Shown here: in pieces, positions 32,475 to 45,200 of the stretch
How positions within the stretch are numbered: position 1 is the stretch's first letter
How the letters are laid out: the number at the start of each line of letters is the position of its first letter
Source: Gonium pectorale
Lineage: Eukaryota > Chlorophyta > Chlorophyceae > Chlamydomonadales > Volvocaceae
Length of the DNA: 51,946 bases
Assembly (NCBI GenBank): GCA_001584585.1
Contig: LSYV01000002.1
Coordinates: 5,362,096 to 5,414,041, forward strand
Reading direction: 5' to 3'
Program-made: the position numbers and the translations under genes
The notes under the pieces: generated by a model
The model's input: only the letters and a program-made list of their open reading frames with translations
What the model was told of the DNA's origin: nothing
Databases searched by the model: none

Positions 32475-33353
32475 ATCTCATGCTGCTCTGTCTCTTGTGT
32501 CTGCACGGGCTCTCTGCGTACGGGCTAACAGACATTCGCCCTGGTTGCCACCCGGCTGACCAGTGTGGCAAGGCGGCGGCGCAGGACCACCTGACATATT
32601 GCGCACGGCCGGCCTGATCAGTTGCAGCTCTGGGTTGCGGACCCTGGCGCCGGGCTGTTGCTTCCTTGTCACCCGTTTGCTCGACTCCATCGCCTACCAT
32701 TCTTTGCCTATGGTCTCTGTTATAGTTTTCCCACGTCGCACGGGGGCCACGGCCACACTAGCGCTCGACTACTTGGGTTCCACGCATCCGGAACCAGTGA
32801 ACCCGTATTTGCCGCCCCTGTTGCGGGAAAGAGGCAGAGACGGGGAACATCCCCGCCCCCGCTCGGGCTCAGCAAGAGATGTTACGGGGAACTGGCAGGA
32901 AAGGGTGCCACCGGCGCCACGGGGCGGGTTGGGCTTACAGGTGCCAAACAATGCCCCCCCAGGACGGGAGCACAGCGCCCCAACATCGTATGATGAGCAA
33001 GCAAGAAAGACTGCAAGCATACATATTTCCACACTGGGAGGCCGAAAAGGATACAGGACTTTTCGCGGACGTGAAGGCAAACCTCGCAGCGTGCAGGTGC
33101 CATATAAATTCAACGTAGCAGCTTCGAGTAGACGCGAATTAGGGCCAAGCCCTCGCACGGCCGCACGTGGGCGTACTACACTCAAAGTTCCATGTTGGGC
33201 ATATTATCACAATTGCTCCTGCTCCCATAGAGACTCATTGACGTGTCTCGCGAAGTCTGTTGCCGGAGGAGCTGTTGGCTTGCTCCGACACCCTCGCACA
33301 GCCCTTTTCGAGGTTTAAATTGGACTACGCAGACGCGTGATAACGCTGTCAAA

Positions 33354-36300
33354 ATGCAGAGCTTATCACTTCGGGGCGCAGGCCTGCGGCCAGTGAGAAC
33401 AAGTGCCCGGGCTCAGCCCTGCGCTGGTGCCCGAACTTGCCCGCTTAGCGTGTGCCGTGCAACTGGCAGTACTGGCATTCCAGGTGCGGCTTCCGCAAGC
33501 TGGCACTGCATCGAGCTGTGGCACGACCTCCGGCACGTGGCGGCTAGGGCTACGCCGATCTGATTTCGCTCGCTTAGCCACAATGGCGTTTGACCTTGCA
33601 GAGAGCGCCAAGCCCGTGAAGGAGGACCCGGTCCAGGTCCCGATTGTTGCAGCTGGGGGCGGCAATGGAAATGGCGTCGGGAACAACGGTTCGGGCGGTG
33701 GCGGTGGCGGTGGTGGCGGTGGAGGCAAGGGCGATGGTGCGTGACTGCAGGGTACGGCCTGGGGTCCCGTGTCCTTTGGGCAAGCGCATCCCGTACACGT
33801 CCCTACCCGCCCTCTCATCCGGCCCCTCCTTGGATCCGGCCCCAGGTGAACAATCCATGGACCCCAAGATTGTTGCCCTCCTGGCCTCGGCGGGCCGCAG
33901 CGTGGACAGCTTCCCGGCGGACTTCAAGCTGGGACTGCTCACCAACCGGGTGCGTGATTGTGCGTGGGCGTGTGCATGGCCGCAGGGCGGGCGGGGTTCA
34001 GGGAGGACGTCTCAGCTGGGGCGGGCGGTTCCCTGCATGCTTGCGCAAGGACACTGATTGCTACCAGTGTGGCACGGGCTGCAGTCGCGCCCGCCAGCTG
34101 CCGCCGCACCGCGCTGCTTGCCGTGTGCCCCACGACCAGCCGTGCCCCGCCGCGCAGGTGACCCCGGAGATCCTGGAGCGCTACTTTATGATGGAGTCGA
34201 ATCTGTTTGCGCGCCTCGTGTGGGGTATCGACGGTGAGCGGTGCGGCGCGGAGCGGGGCTGCCCTCTAGTCGGGCAAAGCGGCCTCACAAAGGGCCCGAA
34301 ACGCGGGAAGGGGGCTTCTGCGCACACGCTCGTCCCCGGTGTGGCGCTGGTGCTGTAGCCCGGGCGCGTGGTGGGACGCTCGGGCAGCTGCAGGTTAGCT
34401 CTCGTGCGCTTCAGGGGGTGTTCCGCGCGCCCCGCCTCGTAGGAAATGGCGTAAGCCTGCTCTTCACGAGCACACAGCCCCTGCGAAGGCCCCTCTTGCG
34501 GCCGCTCCTCCTGTCGGCCCCCCTGCATGCACGCTTCCCGCTCCGTTACTGTGCACACACTGAGCGCCTCGTGCTGGCGCCCGCCATCCCTCTGACGGCG
34601 CCTTAGCCCAGAAATCGCTTACCTCGCCAACTTTCCCCAACACTCCCTTTCGCCGGCTCCACTACCCGCCGACCCTACCCCCTCGCCTGTTCAACCTCCA
34701 CACCTTATCGTTTGCTCCCCCTTCCAACCCGCCCAACTCGCCAACGCTCGCAGGCTTTCGCGAGCGGCTACTGGCGGACCCCTCCTTCCCCGTCAAGCTG
34801 GCCATCGAGATCGGCATCGGCGTCATTATGAAGCTCACGGCCGAGTACACCAAGCGCCAGGACAGCTTCTTCCGCGAGGCGGACTTCGTGTTTGCCAACA
34901 CGCTCATGGCCATCATCGCCGACTTCATGCTTACCTGGCTGCCCGCGCCCACGCTGTCGTACAGGTGGGCGGGGCAGTAGTTAGACGCGGGAGGCGCATA
35001 CGTACGTGTGTGGCGTGTGGCGGCCACAACGGCGTCACCGCCAACCAGCGCATGTTCTCGTCGCGTGCGTGCGTGCGTCCCCGCTCCGTTAGAGCATGCG
35101 TCAGTCGGCGGGGCCGTATTGTCATGTGGTAGGACTTGCCTTTAGCGGCCATACGCTCGTGCGCCAAACTGTCTTGCTAGCTGTTTAAAAACAGTGTTTG
35201 GCTTCCTCCGTGGGGTCCCAGGGCAGTTAGTGCTGCAACATGGCTCTAACTGCAATTTCGGGCCGGGCGTTCACTGGTGAGAGTGCCCTCGGCCCGTCCG
35301 GCTACCCGTGCGATGGCTGCGCAGGCCCCGCCCCGTGAGCAGCAACGCGGTGGCCAACTTCTTCGCGCGCTGCCCGGATAACGCCTTCCAGAAGGTGCCC
35401 CCCGGCATGGAGCCCTTCACGCTGGGCCAGCGCGTGGGAGCCATCCTGCGCAACGGCTCCAAGCTGCTGGGAGTGGGCTTCTGCGCGTCCATGATTGGTG
35501 AGCGGGGGCGCCGCTCTGCGCCGGGAGACATGCGGGCGCCGTAGTGGCCCCCGGACTTGCCCCACTCAGGGGCGTGCGCACTGGACGCTCTCGCCGGGTC
35601 TCTCGTTGGGCCATGCCTTTGCCCCATCAGCAACGCCGTCTAACTGGCTGGCGGGTCATGCATGTGCTGGATGCTGGATGCGGGCGTCACGATGCACGCG
35701 AGTGGGCGGGCGAGCTCCTTAGCGGGCTGGTCCGGAGCCGGAGGGCCCGGAGGTCTCCGCGGCACGTCCCCACGCCGCCGGGGCCTCTGGACGCCCGCAC
35801 CTCCCACAAGAGCTGAACGGGCGCCTTGACGGGTGGGCGCTGGCCGCAGGCGTGGGCGTCACCAACGCGCTGCTGGGGGTGCGGCAGATGCTGGACCCCA
35901 CCTTCAGCCCGCCCAATGCGCCCCAGAACGTGGTGGGCACCTCGGCGGCGTACGGCGTGTACATGTCCATATCGAGCAACCTGCGTTACCAGGTGAGGGG
36001 CTGGGCGGGGCGGGGTTGGGCGGGGGGTAGCGATGGCTGCGGTGAGCGGGGGCGGGAGGCGGGGCGCAGGGGCGGTGTGGCAGGGGCGTGCAAGGGCCGG
36101 CAGTGAGGTCCGCAAGGAGCGGGCCTGATGCAACACAATACGTCCATGGCCCCCCGGCTTTGACGGACGGGTAAGCTGTGACATGTAATACGGTACGGGG
36201 GTCGGTGAACCCCGCTGGAGTTGCTTGCAAGCCAGACTTGAGTTTTCATGTACCGTGGAGGGGAGTAGCGGGCACAGCTCTTGTCCCGCTTCGCCTCGGG

Positions 36301-36773
36301 ACAAGAGGCAAGAGGTCTTCCGTTACCCGTGAGGGGAGAGTGCAGGTGTGCGGATCCAGTGCACCCGAGCCTTGTGTGCGCCCAAGCGGTGGCCCCCCGC
36401 CCGTCCACCCCTTGGCCCCGCCCGGATGCAGATCATCGCGGGCATCATCGAGGAGCGCGGCATCGAGGTCATGTTCAAGGGCAACCACCAGCTGTGCCAC
36501 CTGCTTTCCTTCGCGGCGCGCACCGGCAACACCTTCGTGGGCAGCCTGCTCTGGGTTGACTTCGTCAGGTGGGGTGGGTGGGTGGGTGGGTAGGTGGGTG
36601 GGCGAGCGGTCCCTCGACACAGTTCTCCGCTCTCCCCCAACTCTCGCTCTCCCCCAACTCTCGCTCGGGCACCCGCCATCACTGTCGTAGAGCGCTAACC
36701 CCGCCTTCTGCTTGCACCCCCCAGGCTTATGGGTATGCAGAAGGCGCAAACGGCCAAGGCGGCCGATCACTGA
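33354..36773 (+). CDS. RETICULATA-related (DUF3411) chloroplast envelope protein
   Basis: Exons: 33354-33483, 33602-33736, 33846-33949, 34158-34233, 34754-34964, 35325-35497, 35850-35992, 36432-36568, 36725-36773; 385 residues, phases consistent. An Arg/Ala/Ser-rich N-terminus (SLRGAGLRPVRTSARAQP) looks like a chloroplast transit peptide, followed by a poly-Gly linker. DUF3411 hallmarks follow: ALLASAGRSVDSFPADFK, LAIEIGIGVIMKLTAEY, ADFMLTWLPAPT, FFARCPDNAFQ, GQRVGAILRNGSKLLGVGF, GVGVTNALL, YGVYMSISSNLRYQIIAG and FVGSLLWVDFVRL. RETICULATA-related proteins are multi-pass proteins of the plastid inner envelope; plant mutants have pale mesophyll with green veins, and the transported or sensed molecule is not established. 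Exon 2 has two in-phase acceptors: after 33577 (TTAG), which adds TMAFDLAE, or after 33601 (TTGCAG). Confidence 0.93.
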
Positions 36774-39215
36774 CGAAGATGATTTAGATGCCGCGCAGGC
36801 ATGATACGGTACGGTGTCTCCCCTTGACTGGTGCTCGCGCGCTGGCGAGCACGTTTGCGTGGCACCTTCAGCTGCGGGGGGGGGGGTGCACTCGTCCGTC
36901 CGTCCGTCCGTCCGCCTGTCGTGCAAGCCAGGCACGCAGCGGCAGCGGGCAGTCACTGAGTGGAGGCCTGAGAGCAGCGCCCGCCACCCTCCCTGCCTCG
37001 ACCCGCTACACGTGATGCCGCAGGCGCAGGCCCCGGTCACCACCACCGCCACCACGCGGGCGGCGAGCGACTGCATCCTCAGCCAGCTCACCCGGCTGTG
37101 ACTTACACGGCTGGAATGGCGTGGGCCTGTGTCTGCGGGAACGCGCGGCACGGTGAGACCGCGGCCGGGGCAGGTAGTGAGCGGGACACGATTCTGAGGG
37201 GCCTCTTCACACGGCGCCTTCGGCCGTCTGCGTGCGTCACACTCCGGCCAGACGCCTTGGGGTACCAGGCATTCAGCGGTTGAAGGGGAGGGGCGCAGGG
37301 GGCGCAGGTGGTGGACGAGCGCGGGGCGTGGAGTGGACTGGCTCTGTCGGTGATTCGGCGGGCGTTCCAGTCAATCCCCTGTTGCGCGCGTAACCTGTTG
37401 CAGCCCTCCATACCGCGCTTGACGTTTGACGTCCGGTACTCGCGCGTGTGGTGACATGTTTGTTTTTGCGTGAGCTCGTTGGACACGCTGTGTGCCGGTA
37501 TCACGGTTCCAGCAAGGGGCGCTCCATACTGCCCGGCGACCGCTTGCCGGTTTGTGCGACCCAGCAGCAATTCTTTCTCCCATGAGCGAGTTGGCAGGTA
37601 CGCTCCCAAGCTCGGCTGCAGTGACGGTCGATTGTACGATCGTACATGAATGTGAAGCGCATGGGACGCTTTGCATATAGACAAATGCCGCTGAGCACCC
37701 TCAGGGTATCCATTTAGCTATGTACGGGTTCTGCCGTACCATCTACTTACGTATACATTGGTTTTGCTTGGAAAGCCCGTGTCTTGTACCCTTCGGACTG
37801 GTTTTCAGACACGTTATCACGCAGCTTTCTTCATATCTGAGTTGCCTCACGATGTCTCCTGGCGCACCGCAGCTAGGCGACTGCTAGTCGTACTATGCTG
37901 CCTTTTGCCTTCTTGGCCCCTGAGATCCCGGTACTGCGTGCGGCTGTAATCTGCCGTACAACCTGCCTCGTGCCCATGGAAATAATTGCACTGCCGGACA
38001 GGGCTTGCAACGAACATTGTGAAAGGATGCTGCTGCCCAAGGCCGTTCGCATGAGGTAACAGCGGCCGGCCAGTCACGAGTCGCTGTCTTTTCGTGGAGC
38101 AGCTCTTGCTTGCATTGGGGCAGGGTGTGCAACACTTAGGCAGGCAGGCAGGACCAACGTGCAGAAAAGTAAAACAGAGACGGCCAAGGCCCCACACCCG
38201 AAGGTGCGACGTTGCCGGTAGGGTGCCGGGTACAAAGCATGGCGGGCGACGGAATCGAGCAGACGTGGACGCTGTCGTCAACCTATACGAGATTGAATCG
38301 TGGGGTGTTTTGCGGCGAATCTACCCCCTGGCCCAGCGGACCAAGAAGCGTGTCCAGCTGGGTCTCACCGGTTGGAACAGGGAGATACACTGGAGGATGG
38401 GAGTTGGGGTTCTCCTGGGCCAGCGCGCCGGTGCTCAAACACCAGAGGTGTATCCTTACAATCCTTAGGATCGGGTCGGCTGGACTTCTTTAAGCCACTC
38501 ATGCCGCAACTGCGACAGCATGTATTGACTGCCGCACTGACAAATGGAAACGACCCGGGACCCATGCGCGGTGACAATTTCGGCTGGTTCGGCACCGCGC
38601 AAAACGACGACCAGATCTGTCTTACGACCGAACTTATGTCGGCAAATGCAATGTGTGTCACCTGAACATATGTCCACTGATAGCGGCAGCCCTGCGGCTG
38701 GCGCCTTCAGCGTGACATATACGGCTCAATACATACGAAAATACTTGACATGTTCAAGAATCATGCTGCCAGGAGCGGGCCGCACAAGGGAGCGGGCATA
38801 CTGTAGTAATACAAGTTCGCAGCTAGATTCTTGCAAGCATACGTTTGCCGGATGTAAACAAGCACTTACAAATTCTCAACCAGTCTTTTACGCGTGGCTG
38901 CTGAACCGTTGGCGGTTGTGACGGTACGCGCGGTGCGAATAGGAACTTTCCCCCTTAACTCCCGTCCAGGAATCACGAAACTGTGTCCATGCATGCACGC
39001 TCGTGCTATGATAATCCAAGGGGTGTTGTTATACACTGCCACAATCAACCGCCATAGCGAGCGCCTCCTCCTCTCCTCCCCGCGTTCTTCTCGCCTCCCG
39101 ACAACGTTATGAACGCATTTGTCTTGATATTCATCCAGCTCAACGTTATGCAGGCATTCGCAACATAGCAAGGACCATTTCGACCCCATGGGGTCTCCGC
39201 CCCCATCTTCCTCCT
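36774..39215. other. 2.4-kb region without a supported gene
   Basis: This stretch lies between the RETICULATA-related stop and the ATG of the cyclase-like gene. It holds a (CGTC)n run at about 36894-36913 and one coding-looking stretch at 37023-37101. From about 37600 to 39200 it is markedly less GC-rich than the flanking genes. Longer open frames around 38212-38665 match nothing I recognise and have no clear splice context. It presumably contains the promoter of the large gene that follows. Confidence 0.5.
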
Positions 39216-42200
39216 ATGAGCATCAGCATACGGGCAGCATCAACATATGCTCTATCAGTCATCCTGATATTTGCATCTTTCGCGTATGGGGAGGCAGCGA
39301 ACTGTACAGGCGTTTTGCGGTACGTTCTGTGGATGATTTGCCTGCCGCTATGTGCTATCAGCGTCCGTATCATGACAGGCTTCCCGTGGACAGAGCGGAG
39401 GCGGTGCTGGTGGAGCTGGCCAGGCGAGCTGGCGGCACTAACGACACGGTGTGTGGGAGCTGCTTCCACGCGTATTCCGCAGCGTTCATTCGCGCGGGCA
39501 CCTCGTGCGCAAAGGGCAGAAAGAAGACGCAATCGCGCACCCGCCACGACAACGTCACATCCGCACCCGGTCACCACATGCCACTTCCCCGCGCCGTGTC
39601 CTCGCACAGGGCAGCGCACCGCTGCGCGTCCAAGCACCAGCCACGTACCACCCCTGGCTGCAAGGGCACCTTCGGCGACTGCCCACGGAGCTTGCCCCCG
39701 CATTTGCTACCGGCATTATCGTCGTCCCTGCTGCGGACCCACCCGAGCAGCTTGTGGCCGCCGACCAGCTGCAACACCCCCAGCCGGCGGACCTGGTGCT
39801 GCTCCCCCCGGACGGCCTGGCCGACTTGGTGCATCGGGGAGCAGCTGCCGACCTGGGATGGCTTGCGGAGGCGGACAGAGAGCTGGCCTGGTGGGATGTA
39901 CTGCAGCCTTACCGCGACAGCCTGGCACTGTACGACAGTACACATCGCGCCCTGCCTGTGGGCGCCGGTCCTGTGCTGCTGTTCGCCCGGGTGGATGTGC
40001 TGACGGCCGTACGGGAGCGGGTAAGGCATGGGAGCGGGTACAGAGGCACGCAGCGGTTTGGCATTGCGGCGTACCGTGTCAGAAACTGGGCGTGGCGGTG
40101 CGTGGGGAGTGGGTCTGTATGTGAGCGCATGAGAGCCTGTGCCGTCCCATTTTTTGAGCAGGTCCCTGAGACGTGGCAGCAGCTGCTGGAGTTGGCCCGG
40201 CGCTACGGCAGCCTTCGCCGCCCCGGGGACCCACCCCACGCGCTCTGCCTGCCTGCGGGGCCAGGTGAGGCCCTACCAGCTCTTGGCCACACCTAGCCAT
40301 CGCATCGTATGCCCTCAGGTGCTGAGGTGCCGACCGCCCCCTCCCGACTGTCGTCACCTTGTCCCACCAGCAGCCGAGGCTGCGCAAGGTCCAACACGAG
40401 TGTTCATTATCCCCGCCCTGTCCTCGCGCTGCCTCGCGCTGCCTCGCGCTCGAGCGCGCTGCAACCCCTGCCCCGCGCCCCACGCAGACTGCTCGCGGCT
40501 GCACGTGCTGGACGCGCTGTGGGCCTCGGTGGCGCAGACGCGCGGCCGCCAGCAGGGGCTGCACTTCAACCCATGGGACGGACGGCCGCGGCTCGACACG
40601 GCGGCGCTGCGCTACTCGCTGCAGCTGCTGGCCAACCTGTCAGCGATGGCGGCCCCGGAGGGATCCGCCGGCACCGGGGCCGGAGATGATGCCGATGGGG
40701 CGGCTGGCAGTGGCGCTTGCGGCGGTTGGGGCGGTGACGCCAGCAGCGGCGGCATTGCTAGCCGAGGCTTTACCGCCGGCGCGTGCGCACTAGCAATCGC
40801 AGGCGTCGCGCAAGTGCAGGTGCGCGGTCCGCAGTCGGCGCGGCCCCCAAAGTAGAGCAAGCGTAGAGGGGCGGGGGTAACGCGTGAACGGTAATGGAGG
40901 GCTGCTGCTGCCGCCGTGTTGGCGCTGATGGCAATGCTGCACCCGCGTCATTTCACCCGCTCGCTCGCACGTCGCTGCTGTGCAGTCGCTGGCGGGACCT
41001 GCACAAGCGGCGCCGTTGCGTCGGCTGCTGGATGGCGACTGGCAGCGGCGGCGACGAGCAGCCGCGACGCCCAGCGCTTCTCCCTCGGCTGCCACCTTCA
41101 CCGCCGGTGGGAGCTCTGCAGCGTTCGCACGGCTCTCCGTGACGCCCTCCCCGGGCTCGTCCGTGGTGTGGGACAATATAACGGGAGAGCTGCTTCCCTG
41201 CGGCCCCGCCTCCTGTCCTCACGGACAGCCGCAGAGCGGCCCTACCGCAGCCTCAGCTACGGGTCCCCTCATGGTCAACCGCAGCCCCCAGCTGAGCGCC
41301 GCCGCCCTGACTGGAGCCATCAACTCCAGTGCGGCCCCGCTGTCACAGCTGCGCGCGTATCTGCTGCTGCGCCACCTGGCGGGCGCGGGCCCGGATGAGC
41401 CCTGCGCCGGCGCCAGGGCCAGCGGTCTCCTGCCCGTCCGCGTGTCATGCCTCGCCGCCGGCGCCCAAGATGCAGCCGTCGCGGCTGGGTTCCTGCCAGC
41501 GCAGGACACAGCTGGTAGCGGCGTTGAAAGCGGCGGGTCTGGAAGCAGCGGAGTGGGCGGAAGTGGGGGCGATAGCGGCGGGGCCGTGCGGCGGTCGCTG
41601 GAGGGCCTGGCGCGGGACGTGGTGCGGCTGAGCGGCCGGGAGGCGGAGCACACAAACGCCGGCTGGACCGTGTCCGTCCCCGGCAGTTGGATCCTGAGGT
41701 ACGCCAGAGCCGTGAGGGCGTCGACCCGTGGTCCAGGCCATCTAGCTCGTGTGGGCTCAGCATTGCGGGGCCCGCCCGCCCGCCCGCCCGCCCGCCCGCC
41801 TGCCCGCTCGCCTGCCCGCCGGCCTGCCTCGACGCAGCGCCGCTGGATTGGCGGGCGAGCACAGGCCTAGCAAGCCTCACCTTGGCGCTATGCCAATTTC
41901 GTCTTTTCCCCTGTTATGGACGTCCCCAATCCCACACAAATTCGCCACCCAACCTCCTCACCGCCACCCTCGTACGGCTGCAGGCAGGAGCTCTATCAGC
42001 TGCTGCAAGCCGCCAGTGCCTGCGCAGCACCCGCCAGCAGCAGCGCTACCGCCGACAGCAGCGGCGCCTGCTGGGGCGATCTGTGGGCTCAGCTTCGGTC
42101 GGCGCAGGAGCGTGTGGCCGCGGCCTTCCCGCCCGGCTTGTTCCTGCCCGCTTACCGCGTCGGCCTCGGGCTCAGCCGGACTGGGGCTCTGCCCTCGCAC

Positions 42201-45200
42201 GGAGGGGATGTCGGCAGGGCGGGTGGCGAGGTGAAAGCAGGTGAGGCGCTGGCGTGCCCAATGGCGGCGATTTGTTGCTGCTGTACCTAAACACCGGCGG
42301 GAGACGGCAGCCGGTCTTGGTGGCATACTACGACATCATCATCCTTACCCCATCCTTATCCACACTGGATGGCCGTAGTACATAAGGAAGCTAGCACGGC
42401 CATGCTAGCACGACGGGGGCAGCCGCCTCTGCTGCCCGCTGAGAAGCACTCGTTTCCCGCCATCCTGACACTGCCCCTCACCATGTCCCCTAACACCTTT
42501 CGCAAACCTCCCTCGTGCCGCCACGCCCTGCCCCCGCACACTCTTTCCGCAACCCGCTTCTCACACCGCCCCCTGCTCGGCGCACAGGCGGCGCCCCCAG
42601 GGCCGGGCTCACGGCGGTTGCGGTGTGTCTGCCGCTGTGCGTCGTCGCGCTGGCCGTGGCGCTGGCGATGCTGCGGCAGCGGAGGCGGCTCACGCTGCTG
42701 GGGCACGCGCTGTCGGCCGTCCTGCCGCGCCGGCGGCGCTGGGAGTCGCGCGCCCCGGGGCCCTCCCCCGACACCTGCCTCGTGGTCACCGAGTAAGTCG
42801 CCCGGGGGCACCCAGGACGGATGGCGCCCAACAGCTAGGGATCAGAAGCCGGGGGCCAGGAGCAAAGGACCAGCAAGGCACGGAAAGCGAGAGCCGTATC
42901 CGCGCCACGGCATCCTGCGTATGCTTCCGCGCCTGGCGCCGCATGCCCAACGTCTGGCTGCCTGTTGCGCCACTCCTCCGAACGCCTTGGCCATGGCCCC
43001 CAGTATGTGCTCCCCGCCACATCGACCTGCCGCTTCGCTCCTCACCTTTTTCCCCACAGACACACCCTTCCCGCCATCCCCTTTCCGCCCCGCAGCATCC
43101 AGGACTCGACTGCGCTGTGGGAGGCGCTGCCCGCCTCCGTCATGGACGCCAGCGTGGACCTGCACCACTCCACCGTGCGCCGCCTGCTGCTCATGCACGC
43201 GGGGTACGAGTCGGCCACAGAGGTGGGTGGGTCGGAGGGCAAGCTGGACCCGCCGCGGGTGGAGCCACCCGGGGCCGCTGCCGCACCCCCAATTGTCCGC
43301 AACAGCACAGGCGGCACCCGGGGCCTGGTAGCGGTAGCGGTAGCGGTTCCCCCGCCCGCATTCCAATCAGTACAGATGCAGACAAGCGAGGAAGGACGCC
43401 AAGATGTGCACCGAAGTCTTGATCTCGGGGCAGGCGCAGCGGGGCTTCATCTGTCGCATGTTGCTAATGAGCCGTACCGTAACGACCCGTGACAATCGTC
43501 CAAGCATGCATGCACTCAGTGGACATCACCCGTTGGCGATCCCGACCGGTTTTTGCCGCCTCGTGGCCACTCCTCCCGATCCGGCTCCCGTGCCCCGACT
43601 CCCGGCGCGCAGGGCGACAGCTTCATACTGGCCTTCAGCCGCCCGGGCGACGCGCTGGGGTTCTCGCTGGAGCTACAGGTGGCGCTCCTGTTTGTGGAGT
43701 GGCCGCAGAGACTGCTGGCGGAGCCGGTGAGGGGTGCGGGCGCAGGCGCGGGCGCGGGGGCCGGGGCCGGAGATTGAAGGGAAGGGATGGAGCGTCAAGC
43801 AACGGATACGTCGCGGAGGGCCTGCCCGGGCGGAGGGGACTGGCCGAAACGCCTGCTTTTAAATCGGAGATGTAACAGATGTTACGCGGAAACAATGCCA
43901 AAGGCTCAAAGGGCACTCAACAGTCGTTTATCTGCGGCGTGCAGCGTGCGTGCGGGACCGTGTGGCGCCACCCGCCGCGTAAGCTCTTTGGCACTGCGCC
44001 CGTATGCAGGTCTGTGCGCCTGTCTGGACGTCTCTGCCGCCCGGATTCCCCTTTGTGGGCCGCGCTACCGCGCCCCACAGCCATCATGTGCGCCACCCGG
44101 CTACCCCCACCGTCGGAGCACGGCCCACCGAGAGCGGCGCCGCAGCCGGCGGTAGCGGTGGCGGCCTGACGGCTGACTACGTGGTTAGGCTCGCTGCAGC
44201 GGCCGCCGCAGCCATGGCCGCAGCGGCACCGGTGGGGGGCCGCGCCGGGAGCAGGGTGCTGCCTCCGTCCGGGCGCGCGACGCCCGACGCTGACAGCACA
44301 GATGCGTTCCTGGACGGAGGCGATCTGTACAGCAGCGACGGAGGGAGGCCCACGGCCAGCAGCATCGGGCAAAGCAGCGTGACCAACGTCATGCTGGCCG
44401 CCGCCACAAGTACATCCACCTTTCTGTCCGTGGGGCATGCGGGCTCCCCGGCGGCGGGCAGGCGCTTTCTGCCGGACGTGGCGACGCCGTCGCCGCGCCG
44501 CCGCGACACCGCAGGCAGCGGCGGCAGCGGCACCGCGACAGTGGATACCGTCGGCGCCGGGGCCGGCGGCACCGCAGCCTGCGCTGACGGCTTTGGCGTT
44601 GGCGGCAGCGGCGGGCCCGCGCCACACAGCCCCGCGATGTCGTGGACCTCGGACCGGCGGTACCCTGCATCGCCGCCGCTCCGTCTGTCCAACGGCGGGG
44701 AGCGGTCGCGGCTGCGCGCGGTGCTGCGAGGCCGCTATTCCCTCGACCTGTCGGCTTCGCGGCACGGCGACGGGGCCACCACCATCAGGTCCATACCCGA
44801 GCTCAGCAGCCGCATGGCCCTTCACCTGGTCTCGGACGCGGACGCGGATGCGGACCTGGGAGGCGTCACGGACAAGGGATCAGCTGCCCCAGAGGCAGCG
44901 GCTGGCGACGCAGTGGATCCGGGCTTCAGCGGCGGTGACAGTGTCGGTGTCGGCGGCAACTTCGTAAGCGGCATGGAGCCGATTCCCGCCCGACCGCAGC
45001 CGCTGCGGCTGGGGGAGTGGCTGCAGGCTGAGGCGGCAGCCATCACGGGACCGGGGCCAGGACCGGGACCGGGGCCGGGGTTGGGGCCGGTGGCGTCGGG
45101 TGGCGTGGAGGGCTCGCCCTGGGGCGTCATCCCGTGTATCCTGATGGCGAGGCCGCGGTCCGACCGGCTGCCGTCTGCGGGGCCCGCCGTCCGCAGCGTT

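Larger units (their letters stand above)
31930..33353. other. Intergenic region between the C3-like and RETICULATA-related genes
   Basis: 1.4 kb carrying the C3-like 3' UTR and the promoter of the RETICULATA-related gene. A 9-bp hairpin lies at 32080-32103 and a TGTAA poly(A) signal candidate at 32470-32474. Open frames here have no recognisable similarity and look like chance frames. Confidence 0.5.

Noticed and set aside
38212..38665. Overlapping 90-120-codon open frames in the region before the cyclase-like gene
   Set aside because: No domain, no splice sites joining them to a larger gene, and mixed codon use; treated as chance frames.
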